From positions 16,770,049-16,834,048 of the forward strand of contig NC_080422.1 in the NCBI RefSeq assembly GCF_029873635.1: 64,000 nt of DNA. The letters run 5' to 3'. The notes below the pieces were generated by a model, which worked only from the letters and a program-made list of their open reading frames with translations, ran no database searches and was not told the DNA's origin. How positions within the stretch are numbered: position 1 is the first letter of the stretch; each line of letters begins with the position of its first letter. The position numbers were made by a program, and so were the translations under genes. The stretch is from Malania oleifera. Its lineage: Eukaryota > Streptophyta > Magnoliopsida > Santalales > Ximeniaceae. Shown piece after piece: positions 1 to 12,209 of this stretch.

Positions 1-3000
1 GGGCTTTTTCGCGTCTTCCTTAGAACCAAGTCTCCGGGCTGGAAATTTTGCACTCTGACGCGATTGTTGTAGTATTTTGCTATCCTCTGTTGGTATGTTG
101 CAACTCTTAGACTAGCCTGATCCTGTCTCTCCTCCAGCAGGTCTATTTCTGATCTGAGCTCTTCATTGTTGGTTTGCTCGTTAAAGTATTGCCTTCGCCA
201 GGAGGGGATCCCTTCTTCTACTGGGATGACCTCTTCTGTGCCAAAGACGAGCATGAACGGGGTTTCCCCTGTTGCCGCTCTCTTGGTGGTGTGGTATGCC
301 CATATGACGGACGAGGATTCCTCTATCCACCTGCCTTGCATAGATTTGAGTCGCGTCCTTAGGCCGTGCAGTATCATCTGGTTCATGTTCTCTACATGTC
401 CATTGCTCTAGGGGTGTGCCACTGACGCGAAAATGAGCTTAATAGATAAGTCCGAACAGAACTTTTTGAGGCGCTGATTACTCGTCAAAGCTGCGTAATT
501 GGGCATCGTAACCCGGGCTTTACGGTTTATATTTTTAATTAAATGTCCAAAATTGTCCAATATTTTAATAAAGTACCAAAATCATCATTCTTGAACTTTA
601 TTGCATTATTTATGAAGTTTTGATAATTTTTTGTTGCAGGAAAAATCTCGAAAACCAAAACCGATACCTGTTCGTATTTCGTGCATAACTTTTCCTTTTG
701 AGCTCCGATCGAGACGATTCAAATTTTTGGAGAAAGAGAAAAGGATTATCTACAACTTTTGTGTTTTGAGTTTTGTGAGAAACAAGCTCCAGAAGAGTTA
801 GATTTGCGATGAACAGAGAATGAAAAAAATGAAAAAAAAAAAAATATAACAATTCGGGTTGGGTCAAGTTGCCGAGTCAGCTCCAATTGGGTCAGGTTGA
901 GCCATCCGGGTCATGGGTTAGGGCAAGCCTCCCCTCTCCTTTATTTAAATTTCCCATTCTCCTTCTTTTCCCCTGTTGGGCGCTGTCCCTAGCCGTACCT
1001 CTTGCTCTGTTTTTACTTCTTGTCTCCTTTTCTCTTCTCTTAACCTCTCTTCCCTTACTCCTCCTTCTTCCCTAGCTCTTCCTCTTTATCTCTCACTTAG
1101 ATCCCCTTCCTCTCTTAATCTCCTTCTTCATCCTTCCCTCTGTTCTCTTTTCCTTTCAGTTCCCTATCCCTCCTTAACCCTTTGCAACTCGAAAGCCAGC
1201 AGCTCTTCTTGCTGTCCCAGCCACACTAGAGTTACAGCATACCAGCAGAGCAGCACCCATGGCAGCCACCATACCAACCCCAGACCTCCTATTGCTGCAC
1301 AGATTTGAGCCAAAGAACAGCCGCCTCTGTTCCATGTTCGAGCAACAACTCTGGAGGACTTCCCTGCAATCCGAGACCTCCACCATCTGCTGCCATGGCC
1401 GAGCTCTCATGCTCTCTCTCTCTTATCTTTTCTCTTTCTTTTATTATTACTAATTAATTAGTTGATTATTGTTAACTTTTTATTTGAGTTTATTGTTATT
1501 TTTAGATTTTGAATATTATTTGGGGTGTTTCATTATTATTGAAGTTTAATTGTTTTTTTTTTTAATTTTCTTTCAGTTAAATTTTTTTCCGTAGATTAGT
1601 TTAATATTCCAAGTTATTTAAGGTTTGATTTTTAGTATGTGTGTGAGTGTTTGATTGACTTTCTATTGCATGTTTTATTTCTTTATTTGTAGTTGCCATC
1701 TTTAATAATGCGTGTTTAGGTATTTCCTTAAGTAGACTAGGATTTCCATACTTGTTTTTTTTTAATTTAGTGAATGTTAGTTTTAGGGTTTTTAAATTAC
1801 GTGCCATTTAATACATCAGAAGTAAAATTGAACAATCTTTAAAATCTCGAATCTGAACCAAGTTCAGTAACCTTTTTGTTTTCGATTGGTCGAACGTAAA
1901 ATCTGAGATTAAACGCATTCCCTGAGGAGACGATCTGGCCCTTGGGCTGAGTATTACACGACAGAACTCCTATACTTGGGATAGCTTCCGAGCTGCTCAT
2001 TTTTTGAGTGAGTCAAGCACTCGTTGTCGAACTGCCTCCTATGGTCGGTAACTATTGCCCATGGGATTCTAAATCGGCAAACCACTGATATCCACACGAA
2101 GCATGTAATGTCTCACTCTGTTATGGTGGCTAGGGGTTTGACCTCTACCCACTTAGTGAAATAGTCGATCGCTACCACCAAAAACTTTCTTTGACCAGTT
2201 GCCTGCGGTAGAGGTCCCAACATGTCTATTCCCCACTGGGCGAAGGGGCAGGGACTAGTAAGAGGGGAGAGGAGATTAGATGGTACGTGTGGTACTACTG
2301 CGCATCTCTGACACTTGTCGCATTGTTTGACGAGTTTGAGCGCATCTTTCTTCATCGTGGGCCAGTAAAATCCCTGCCGCATGGCTTTGTGGGCTAAGGC
2401 CCTATTGGCAAGGTGGTTTCCGCACACTCCTTCGTAGATTTCCCTTAGACAATGAAGGTATGGCAGTGTTAGGGATCGTCTGTATAGCTCTCGGCCTATC
2501 ATCGTATATCTTGCTGCCTTCCTTATCACTTTTAGAGATTCCTTGTTGTCCTCTAGTAGGGATCTGTCGTGGAGGTACAGGAATAGAGGCGCCCTCCAAT
2601 CCTCCTTGCTGATTTTAGATTCCAACGAGTTAATTATGTCCTCCTCATATGAGGGCTTCCCTATCCGCTCTAGATAAATAGTGTCCTTCCATTCCGAGCT
2701 GGTTGCTAAGGACAATTTAGCGAGTGCATCGGCCTTTTTGTTCTCAGCCCTTGGTACGCGTTCTATATCGAAATGAATGAACGCTTTTGCGTATTCTTGG
2801 GCCTTGGCGAGATACTTCTTCATTTTTTGATCCCTAACCTCAAATTCTCCTTTCAGCTGCTCTACCACCAGCTGGGAATCACTTAATACCTTGAACTGTG
2901 CCACCCCTAGTGCTTTTGCCAAGCGTAGACCTGCTAACAAAGCTTCATACTCCACATCGTTGTTGGTTTCTAAGAACTCTAATTTTAGTGCGAAAAGAGT

Positions 3001-3550
3001 TTCACTGCCGTTCGAGGCTAAGAGGATGAATCCAGCTTCCCTTCTAGTCATGTTAGACGACCCATCAATGTGTAGCGGCCATACATCTGACTTAGCAGCT
3101 GACTCGGGGAGCCTTTCGGCTGTGTAGTCAACGAGCACTTGGGCCTTGACAGCGGGCCTTGGTTGGTATTGTATGTCGAACTCACTTAATTCGATTGACC
3201 ACTTCATCATCCTTCCCAAACTCTCCGGCCGCTGTGGAATCTGTCTCATTGGCAGGTTTGTTAAGATAATTATCTTGTGGGTCTGAAAGTAGGGCCTCAA
3301 TTTTCATGCAACACAAATGATGGAGAAGGCCACTTTTTCCGCCATACAATAGTTTTTTTCAGCCCCACTCAGCACCTTACTAGTATAGTATATGGGCTGA
3401 TGCCTTCGGCCTTCTTCCCGTACCAGGACCAAGCTGACGGAATTTTCCGTAGATGCTATATATATAGGTAGAGGTCTTCTCCTATCTTTGCCTTCATTAA
3501 AAGGGGTGGGGAATCGAGGTACTGCTTAAGTTGTTCGAAGGCTTTGGCCT
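1..3550 (-). pseudogene. Element T: RNase H, Tat-type second RNase H, and integrase
   Basis: Reading right to left: the usual RNase H (about 3250-3550), then a second RNase H (about 2700-3130) in which the four acidic residues of the active site can be seen in HIDGSS, VEYEALL, LSDSQL and KKADALA contexts. The integrase zinc-binding region follows (His-His and CDKC, about 2290-2420), then the catalytic core (WGIDMLGPLP, about 2120-2250). After D1 the integrase resumes at 474 and continues to the window edge, with the core end and the C-terminal FQPGDLVLR motif. The product would process and integrate element cDNA. It is broken. Confidence 0.85.
475..2015 (+). mobile_element. Solo LTR D1 (unclassified LTR family D) inside element T integrase
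   Basis: A 1541-bp TG...CA block interrupts the integrase of T; integrase coding sequence can be followed on both sides. It is homologous along its length to the block at 16349-17993 (shared start TGATTAC, shared end TTTTGAGTGAGTCA, and a shared segment ending in AGCTTCCGAGCT). The flanking pentamers GGCGC and AGCAC look like one old target-site duplication. It holds a CT-rich leader (about 930-1420) behind a TATA-like TTTATTTAAAT at about 940, which suggests plus orientation. No internal region of family D occurs in the window, so the superfamily is unknown. Confidence 0.75.
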
Positions 3551-4572
3551 ATTCCTCCCCCCATTCGAATCCTCCCTTCTTCCTTAATGCTTTGAAGAAA
3601 GGTAAGTCTTTGTTTCCTGAGTAGGAGACAAACCTGCTAAGGGAGGCTATACTCCCTGTCAAGACTTGGATCTCCTTCTTCGTCTGTAGAGCCTCCATTT
3701 CTAGTAGTGCTCTTAATTTGTCCGGGTTGGCTTCTATGCCTCTGTGGGTCACCATAAAGTCAAGGAACTTCCCTGCAGAAACACCAAACACACACTTTAA
3801 TGGGTTCAATTTCATTTGGTACCGGCGAAGGAGTTCAAACATTTCCCTCAGGTCTTTACAGTGCTTCCCTGCCTCCAAGCTTTTTATCAGCATATCGTCC
3901 ACCTACGCCTCCATTTTTTTTCCAAGCTGATCTTTAAAGATCCTGTTCACTAGTCTCTGGTACATGGCTCCTGTGTTTTTTAGCCCGAATGACATTACCC
4001 GATAACAATACAGGCCCCTTTTAGTGATAAAAGATGTTTTTTTCTTCGTCCGCTTGACTCATAGGGATCTGATTGTATCCCGAGTAGGCATCCATGAAGT
4101 TGAGGAGTTCGTGCCCAGAGGTTGAGTCCACCAGCTGGTCAATTTGGGGAAGAGGAAAGTTGTCCTTTGGGCACGCCTTATTCAGGTCCGTAAAGTTTAT
4201 GCAAGTGCATCATTTTCCGTTCATCTTCCTTACTAGAACCACGTTGCTCAGCCACTCCGAGTAGTCTACCTCCCTGACGAAGTTTTCTTGCACCAGCTTC
4301 GTCACTTCCTCGTCGATTATCTTGATCCACTCCATTGCGAAACTCCTTTTTTTCTGTTTCACAGGTTGGTGGTTGGGGTCGACCTGCAGCCTATGCTCCA
4401 TGACTACAAGATCGATGCCGGGTATGTCTGCGGCCGATTGGGCAAACACATCAGTGAATTCGTTCAACAGTTCGCTTAGCTCAGCTTTCAAGGTGTCGGG
4501 CAGGTGATTTTCGATCTGTACACTTCTCTCCTGGTGGCCCTTCAGGGGTGTGTGCATGATGTCTTCATCCAC
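3549..4572 (-). pseudogene. Element T: reverse transcriptase
   Basis: Two open stretches carry Gypsy reverse transcriptase. The upstream one (4210-4572) has the N-terminal part with the HRLQVDP and WLSNVVLVRKMNGK motifs typical of the Tat/Athila branch. The downstream one (3549-3902) begins in the YVDDMLIKS region that holds the catalytic aspartates and continues through KCVFGVSAGKFL. It lies between protease and RNase H as expected. The enzyme would copy element RNA into cDNA in virus-like particles. It is a fossil. Confidence 0.85.
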
Positions 4573-4658
4573 TGTACTGATCTAAGGATACTTGCCCCTT
4601 ACTTCTAAGTCCTCCACCTTTAGGGTTTCTCTTGCCTCTATCTTTCCTTTTAGAGTCA

Positions 4659-5024
4659 TTATATAGCAGCTCCGAGCAACTGCTTGACTCCCTTGATGAA
4701 CCTTGTCTTGTGTGGTGTAGGGAATTTGATTTTGAGGTGGTATGTTGACGTTACAGCCCGAACTGCATTAAGCAAAGGGCGGCCCAATATGATATTATAC
4801 ACCAAAGGTTGGTCGACCACAAGAAACTTTGTCAGCGTAGTAACTTGCTGTGGGCTCGTCCCCATTGTCACCGGCAGCGTGATTGTACCTAAGGGGTGAA
4901 CAACGTCTCTAACAAATCTGACTAGGGGAGTTGAGACAAGTTTGAGTCGTTCTTTACCGATTTTCATTCCGACTAGGACCAACCAGAACATGACATTTAC
5001 TGAGCTCCCATTATCTATCAACAC
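4659..5024 (-). pseudogene. Element T: aspartic protease
   Basis: The reading begins with MLIDNGSSVNVMF, where DNGSS matches the D-S/T-G-S active site of retroviral-type aspartic proteases as it appears in plant Tat elements. A later segment (YNIILGRPLLNAVRAV) matches the conserved ILGRPxL C-terminal motif. The domain would cleave the element polyprotein. It sits between gag and reverse transcriptase, with an unassigned spacer at 5034-5243. Confidence 0.8.
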
Positions 5025-5421
5025 GCGTTTGACTTAGTAATTCGCCACCAGTAGGGAGAGCACCAGTGCGTCATTATGTGACTGTTGTACCCTTTCTTCG
5101 TCTCCGCTGTCAAAGGTTATGTCGTCATCTTTTTTGTTTCGTTTGCTAATTGTTTCCCCCTTCTCCATCGAGAGCACCTGTTTAGCATATCTTTTACGAG
5201 CACCCATATTATCTCCTCCGCTAGAGGATCCTCCAAAGATCACCGCAATTTCCCCTACGACCTGCTCTTTCTTCTCTTGTACACTAGGCCTCCTCTACTC
5301 GTGAGGTTCCCTTTGTGGATCTTCTTTCTTTATAAACTTTGACAGGTATCCCCTTCTTCTTATTAGGGCTTCGATTTCTTTCTTCAACTGGATGCATTCC
5401 TCTGTGTCATGGCCATGATCC

Positions 5422-6686
5422 CTATGGGATGGCGCAGAACTTGGACATGTTTCGCTTGTGAAGAGGTGTTTTCATGAGTTTGGGCCACATGACATAGTCC
5501 TTCTTTCTTATCTGCATCAGTAATTCAGAGTGTGGTACATTCAAGGGAGCGTAGGTGGAGAACTTACTGGGTTGCCCTCTTATCTTTGGGCTTGCGTGTA
5601 GTGCACCAGTCTCGTGTCTTTTCGCGGATCTATAGGATTCTCCCGTCTCCCTGCTACTACTTTTCCTTTTCTGTTCTATGCGACTTCCTCTTGTGTCCAT
5701 CATCTCCTCCAAGTTGATGTATTTCTGTGCTCGAACCATCAGCTCCCCCATATCCACCGGCGGCTTTTTCCCTAGAGAGTATAAGAAACTTTCGGGCTAA
5801 AGAGTCGTTGTCAAGGCTGCTAAAGCTACCCCCATGTCTAGGTTGTGGATTTCTAGGGTTGCCATGTTGAAGCGGTGCATGAATTTCTTTAGAGTCTCTT
5901 CTCTCCTTATGCCATACTCATGAGATGGCCCGTTGTTTTAGCATTTCTCTAACTACTAAGGAAGTGTTCGATGAACAGTTGTTCCATCTCTGAGAATAAA
6001 CCGATCGATTCGAGTCGCAGAGTTCGGTACCAGTCTCTAGCAGTGCCCTTAAGGGTTGTTGCAAAAGCTCGGCACATGATAGCACCTAAAGCACCTTGTA
6101 GCTGCATCATGGTCCTAAAGGTGTCCAGATAATCAATTGGGTCGGACAAACCTTCGTACCTTTCGAAGGTGGGCATCTTGAATCTACTTTGCAGTGGAGA
6201 TTCCATGATCTCTTTATTGAATGGCGGCTCTGAGGACCTTAGGGACGCTTCCCCGTAGAAGGGTTTTGTTATGCCCTCTTTCATCATCTTTTCTATATGA
6301 TCTATTTTCTTGATTTTTTCTTCGAGCTCCGTGGATCTTTGTTGGTTGACATCTACGCTGTGTGCGTCCTCTACCTTCTTGTAGAGGTAGATTTTTTCCT
6401 CGTTCTCCTTTGGTTTGTCAGCTTTCTTGTTTGTACTGGGGCTCTCTTGTCGTTAGTGGAGGACGTGCCCTTCCTGACTCTTTTGTTGTAAGAGCTAGTT
6501 GAGCATATCCTTCATTTCCTTTTGGAAAGCGAGGAATTCCTCCCTGCTGACACCCGATGGTTGTGCGGATGTGGAGTGGATGGACTGGGATGATTCTTTT
6601 CTCGCGGCAGGGATGGAAGTAAAACTGTGTGAGGTCGGCATTGCCTGAATGTCGAAATTCGAGAGCAAGATATGATCGCCTCTCAA
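5422..6686 (-). pseudogene. Element T: gag
   Basis: Three open stretches (5422-5757, 5949-6287, 6495-6686) cover the capsid gene. The middle one shows the plant retrotransposon gag signature, with FERYEGLSDPIDYLDTF followed by a Cys-Arg-Ala-Phe segment and LKGTARDWYRTL. The gag starts just inside the primer-binding site, consistent with the first gene of a minus-strand element. It would form the particle shell. Broken. Confidence 0.82.
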
Positions 6687-6691
6687 AAGCA

Positions 6692-6711
6692 GGTTCCCAC
6701 AGACAGTGCCA
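6692..6711 (-). promoter_or_regulatory. Element T primer-binding site
   Basis: On the minus strand TGGCACTGTCTGTGGGAACC lies 5 bases inside the LTR end. It resembles the TGGCGCCGTCTGTGGGA sequence usual after Tat-type LTRs. It fixes the orientation of T and the inner LTR border. Confidence 0.75.
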
Positions 6712-6716
6712 ACTAT

Positions 6717-7155
6717 TGCAGGGTAAAATTAGCAGGGTTGCTCCTTCGACTTCCGCTGACCTGAAAGGGGAAGAGAAGAAAGGCTTGGAGAACCTGGGGT
6801 GAACTCCGGGGGATTACTCCGATGCCTAAGTAAGAGAAATGCTTTTAGAGAGGCTGAATGCAACAGTAGAATGAGTTGAATGACTTACCTTACCCTCTTC
6901 CTCGCCCCCTTCTTATAGGAGTTAGAGTTGACCCTTTGGTTGATTTGCCTTTATTGCGCGAGGCTTGAATTGCTCCCGGGTCATAAAGTGTTTGCGCACA
7001 TCACTCGACTATTTAAGCCGCTGGTGTAGATCTCTCCTCCTCTTTATTGAGTTGGAGTTGATTACTCTCGTCAGATTGTTTGACTTCCGAGGGGGGGGGG
7101 ACCATGGGCTAGGTGTTGTCTTGCTCTTATTGGCTAGTTTATTTTGGGCATATCA
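6717..7155 (-). repeat. Element T 5' LTR
   Basis: A 439-bp LTR. Read on the minus strand it begins TGATATGCCC and ends CCCTGCA. Its outer edge abuts Copia A RNase H coding sequence at 7156; the adjoining pentamer ATGTT is the expected target-site copy, whose partner would lie outside the window. It is homologous to the solo LTR at 57412-57839, sharing for example GGCTTGGAG and CTCCGGGGGAT segments. Confidence 0.8.
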
Positions 7156-9326
7156 ATGTTGAACCAGATTATGAGTAATATCACATGCTGCTTTATTGTC
7201 ACAATATAGTCGAATTGGTTGCCAAGGAGGATATCCTAAACCCCTCAAGAGAAGATTTAGCTATAATACTCCACAAACTCCAAGCGCCATGCCTCTAAAT
7301 TCAGCTTCTACACTTGATTGTGCAATAACGTTTTGTTTTTTGCTTCTTCATGTAACGAGATTACCACCTACAAAGGTGAAGTATCCTAAAGTAGAGCGCC
7401 TATCATCTATTGCTCCAGCCTAGTCAACATCAGTATATGCTTCCACGCTTTGATAATATTTGTTTTTGGTGAACAAAATTCCTTTTCCAGGAGCCGACTT
7501 TAGATATCTCAAAATATGCATAACAACATTCATATGGTGTTCTCCAGGATCATGCATAAATTGGCTGACAATACTCAATGCATAGGCAAGGTTAGGCCTT
7601 GTGTGCTAAGTACATCAATCTTCCTACAAGTCTCTGGTATCTCCTTTAGCAACTGGTACCTGATTAGACTCAACACATAATTTCAAACCTTCTTCCACTA
7701 GTGTATCACCTGGTTGACATGCTGACATACCAGTTTCTTGTAAAAAATCTAAGATATATTTTCTTTCAGTGAGAAAGATCCCTTTATCAAATTGGGACAC
7801 TTCAATTCCAAGGAAGAATTTCAAGGGACCGGGATCTTTCGTTTCAAATTATCTAGACAAGTACCTTTGTGGTGTTTTCCTTTCTTCAAGATCATTTCCT
7901 GTGACTACCATGTCATCTACATATACGATAAGTGCAATGATTTTATCTTGTCATTTCTTCAGGAATAAAGTGTGGTCTGAATTGCTCTGATGGTTGCCAA
8001 AGGTTATCATAGCCTTTGTGAACCTGCCAAACCATGCTCTTAGAGACTATTTCAACTTATACAATGATTTCTTTAATCTACACACCTTTTGACTATGTAT
8101 TTCTAGTATCATGCTTCCTAGTGGGAGACCCATGTAGACTTCTTCGGACAACTTGCCATGTAGAAAGGCGTTCTTCATATCAAATTTTTGTAATGGTCAA
8201 TCCACATTTGCAGCTAGAGACAATAGTACTCGAATTGTGTTGATTTTAGCTACGGATGCAAAAGTATCTGTATAATTGATCCCATGGGTTTGGGTGTATC
8301 CTTTTGCAACTAATCTTGCTTTAAAGCGTTCAATTGTACCATCTGCTTTGTATTTCACAGTAAAAATCCACCAACATCCAACTGGTTTCTTTCTTGATGG
8401 ACAATCAACAAGTTCCCACATTTTATTCTTCTGCAAGGATCTCATTTCCCCATTCATAGCATCTTTCCACCTTGGGTCAACTAGGGCTACACACTATTAG
8501 GAATAGATACAACAAATAATTAATTCAAAAATGACTGATTTGATTCTGACAAATGATGGTTGGACACATAGTGACTCATAGGATATTTAATTTTACTAGA
8601 AGGATCGGGTTCATATGTGGGTTTAGGAATACCTCTAGTGTGACGTTGTGGTAGCTGTTTTCTAACTAGTTCAGAAACATCCTCAGCTAGCGATTGGTTT
8701 GGTGTATTAGTTGCCTCTGGTATGAGGGACTCAGATGAGAGTGGAGCCACAACTTCAGTTTCTGGGTGTGCATCACCACTTTGGTTCAAAGTTATACCAT
8801 TCAAATCCAATTCACCCACTTCTTGATTGGACGACCCAGGTTGTAGGTGTTCATCACCACTAGCATCCAAATTTATACCACTTATTTCCAAGTTACCCAC
8901 ATCATGGTTGTCACTAGAAATGTGAACATCATAGTCTAGAGTCTGAACTTCCTCCTGGTACTCCCCTTGAAGTTTAGGCTCTGAGGGAAAATACGTGGAG
9001 TCTTCATGAAAAACAACATCCAAAGTAATAAACATTCTTTGAGTTGGAGGATAGTAGCATTGGTACCTCTTTTGATGAGTAGTGTACCCAAGAAAGACAC
9101 ATCTCAATGCTTGAGGTGTCAACTTGGTGCGTTGATGCATATGAAGATGTACAAATGCTACACAACCAAAGACATGGGTAGGTAAGTTTGTAACAGTTAG
9201 AGCAACAATCGCTTTAGAAAGAGCTTGGGATGGTGTCTGGAAATTAATAGTGCTAGAGGGCACTCGATTGATCAAATATGTGTATAAGTGAGTGCTTCAC
9301 CACAATAAGATAACAACATTTGAGCT
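7156..9326 (-). pseudogene. Copia A, 3' half of pol: integrase end, reverse transcriptase, RNase H
   Basis: Reading right to left: the end of integrase (INRVPS, about 9240-9326), the integrase C-terminal part with VFGCVAFVH and RCVFLGY, a variable linker (8520-9000), reverse transcriptase with [15 protein letters not shown] (8197-8457) and KFFLGIEV followed by ILDFLQETGM (7624-7824), then RNase H ending at the YCDNKAACDI region (about 7156-7230). The order integrase before reverse transcriptase is Ty1/Copia. Element T interrupts it on the left and Copia B on the right; the rest of this element continues at 34520. Old and broken. Confidence 0.87.
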
Positions 9327-11317
9327 TGTGAATTCCAATGTTATCCCAAGAGGGGGGGGGGTGAATTGGGTATTTTCAAAAATCAAGTCTTTCAAGTTCT
9401 AATTTTGAAAACTATCAATTACAAACTTGCAATCCACTTAATAACTGGCTCAGTGTTTCATAATTAATCAATTTAATGTGTCTTTGTCAAGCATGCAATT
9501 TTACCTAATTACGCACAACCTTATCAAAGCTCAATTTATGCACAATAACAGATAATTTAAATGCAAGCGGAAATTAAAAGGAGTTAAGGGAAGAGAGAAG
9601 ACAAACACGATTTTTACGAGGTTCAACCTACCCCAGCCTACGTCCTCGCCTTGAGCAACCCACTTAAGAATTCCATTAAAAATCTGTTCCTTTAACTGAG
9701 ACAGAGCTTCCCTTACAATCCACTGCTTACAAGAAGTATAACTTCCTTCTTAACCCTGGTTCATAGCCCGAATAGTGAATACAATATAAAAATTACAATT
9801 TTTGCAAAACTCAAATTGCTTCTAACCAAGCTAGTGAGTACAATGGAAATTCTAGTACATACTCATATGATAAAAGTTTGAAACTCAATATGTATGTATC
9901 AATATGATCTTTATATGAAGAATGAGATGTTTCACAAATCTACCCTTTAATTAATATCTCTCAAAAATGATTTTATAAATAAATGTTTTGGAGAAACTTA
10001 GAGTTCTATTTTAAAGAATTTTATGCAAGAATATAACTAAGATCCTTTTTAACATAATCTTCAATAATATGTAGATCTATGTTCTTGCTATCAAATAATT
10101 AGTAGACATAAATCTTTGAATAAAAATATAACTGTGAATCTTGCAAAGATTTAAATAAACTACTTAAAAGATACTCCTAAAAAATATGTATTTAGAAGCT
10201 TTAAAAATTTAATCAACTAGTTTCTGCAATAACAAAATATCAAATCTTTGGATGAAAATAAAAACTTGAATATCACAAATATTCAACCTTTAGCAAAATC
10301 CTTTCTCAAATAAATTTTTCAAGTAATAACACACGGATTTTCCGTAACACACAGATTTTCCTTCTTATAAAGATAGTAGATATATGAGTATGAAAAACAA
10401 CTTTGAGGTATATATATATTGGAATCACAAACCAACCACTTATTAATCAAACCTCAGTCACCAAGGAATGCTCGCAAGATGTGTAGATGAAATTCCTTTA
10501 AAAAGCTTAGATGATTTGCCCAAAGAGTATAAATGCAGTAGAGTATTGGAAAATTCTTTAAAGTGGAGGCACACTTAGCACAAGATCACAAGATTAGTCT
10601 CTCTCAAGTGTTCTTCTTGTGTCTCCAGGGTTTAAGGTGTGTTTAAATAGTGTTCTCACTCTCATATTAAATTCTAGCCATCGGATCATTTAAAAATAAA
10701 GGTTTTACGCCTGTGTCTGCACTAAAATGTCATTATGCGCTGCGACCTTCATTGACGAATGGGTACGTTCGTCGATGAGTGTACAACACACGTTCGTTGA
10801 CGAGGCCATGAGTTCATCGACGAGAGCACTGTTTGAACTTTTTGGCCTCTCGGTATTTTTTCGTTGACGAGACAACATTGTTCATTGCCGAGTGGCCTTC
10901 ATAAGTTCGTCGACGAGGCCAAGGGGTTCATCGACGAGGCAACTAAAATTTACCTCAAAAAATTTATTCAATCTAGAACTAATGTAAATGAATATTTCAT
11001 GAAATGCATGAGTCCTAAGGTCAGTATAGGGAATGTTTAAGCTTCAAAGTGTGTCATATAAAATATGTACATACATTCAATTCTAAATGCCCATTCCCAT
11101 TGAAGATCTTGAACTTGTAGTTTGCTTTGTCATCCTTTCATTCTTCTAGTTTCATGGATTAAGTCAAGTGATATGTACTTTAGGTTCCTCGTGGCTTCCA
11201 TACAAGTTTACCGTTCGTGCATTCTAAATCATGATCTTGTTCCCAAACTCAATTGCATATGTCAAATACCAAGTGATTTGTGATTATCAAAATAGGATTG
11301 GACTCATAGAATCAACA
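9327..11317 (-). repeat. Copia B 3' LTR
   Basis: A 1991-bp LTR. It carries the CAAGAGGGGG-GTGAATTGGG segment common in SIRE-like LTRs. A minus-strand TATA-like TATTTAAA lies at 10642-10649 and a palindrome cluster lies just upstream of it (10740-10950). It ends at ATCAACA (11317), directly followed by a purine tract on the minus strand. Confidence 0.88.
10740..10950 (-). promoter_or_regulatory. GTCGAC-core palindrome cluster in Copia B 3' LTR
   Basis: About eight copies or near-copies of the 10-bp palindrome TCGTCGACGA occur in about 200 bp (for example TCGTCGATGA, TCGTTGACGA, TCATCGACGA). Most differences are C-to-T or G-to-A at CpG. The cluster lies about 95 bp upstream, on the minus strand, of the TATA-like box. 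Function unknown. Confidence 0.7.
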
Positions 11318-12209
11318 ATCTCTTCCTTTTTGATGATGACAAACACATGAGCAAAAATGGGTTACGCCTAAAAAGGCTCCCCCTCAAATAATGCATATTT
11401 TAGAATTCGACAATATAACAATATAGTTTACACACAATAAAGTTCATACACATTATAGAATATGCAGTATTTTTACTAGTACAACTTCTCCCTTTTTGAC
11501 TTTTGGAAAAATATCCCCCTTTATTTCAAAAGAAAAGAAAAAAAAAATTGCCTACTAACTTCTCCCCCTTTTGACAAAGGAAAGCAAAGCAACCATTTTT
11601 GCTTACTAACTTCTCCCCTTTTTGACATCAACAAGAAAGGTATAGAAAAAAATTTTTTCTGACATAAATATACTTTATCTTTGCAATCAAAATACATTTC
11701 AACCTTTACGTGTCAAAATTGTGTCACGAAATATATCTTCTTGTGTTATTCGAATTACTTCTCCCCCTTGCTAATGTAAATCTATGTTATTGAATCAAAT
11801 TTCAATGTGAACATACACAGTATTTTAACTTACATAGACATGGATAAGCAAATCAGTCCATTAAAGTCCTAAGGTTTATGTGAGCACCAACATATGTCAT
11901 GTGTCCATAAAAATTTAACATGCAATAACCATGCTCTAAGTTTAATACCAAATGTGAACAAATTTTCCAAATGTGAAAATTTTAACCAATTTTTAATTTT
12001 AATGTAACTTGCTTCCCCTTAATTATATAGTCTAATGTGACTTTAGGCAACTTCTCAACTATGCATCAGACCTAGTTCCAGTCTAATTTGGATAAACCTA
12101 TCCTTCGAAAGTGGTTTTGTGAATATGTCTACCCATTGTTCATTTGTGCATATAAACTCAAGTATCACATCTCCTTTTTGCACATGGTCATGAAGGAAAT
12201 GATGTCTAA
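11318..12209 (-). other. Copia B 3' untranslated region with repeated polypurine-like boxes
   Basis: No coding sequence is seen on the minus strand between the RNase H end and the 3' LTR. The stretch directly inside the LTR (11318-11331) is purine-rich on the minus strand and is the likely polypurine tract. Four or five further boxes of the form AAAAGGGGGAGAAGTT (minus strand) occur at about 11375-11390, 11483-11500, 11557-11575, 11608-11626 and 11756-11770. Confidence 0.6.

Larger units (their letters stand above)
1..7155 (-). mobile_element. Ty3/Gypsy retrotransposon, Tat lineage (element T), cut by the window start
   Basis: On the minus strand the order is LTR (6717-7155), primer-binding site, gag, protease, reverse transcriptase, two RNase H domains and integrase, which is Ty3/Gypsy order. 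The second RNase H between the usual one and integrase is the hallmark of the plant Tat lineage. The 5' LTR is bounded by TG...CA and meets Copia A RNase H coding sequence at 7156, so T appears to have inserted into Copia A; its other end and 3' LTR lie outside the window. A solo LTR (D1) interrupts the integrase. It is a fossil with many breaks. Confidence 0.88.
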
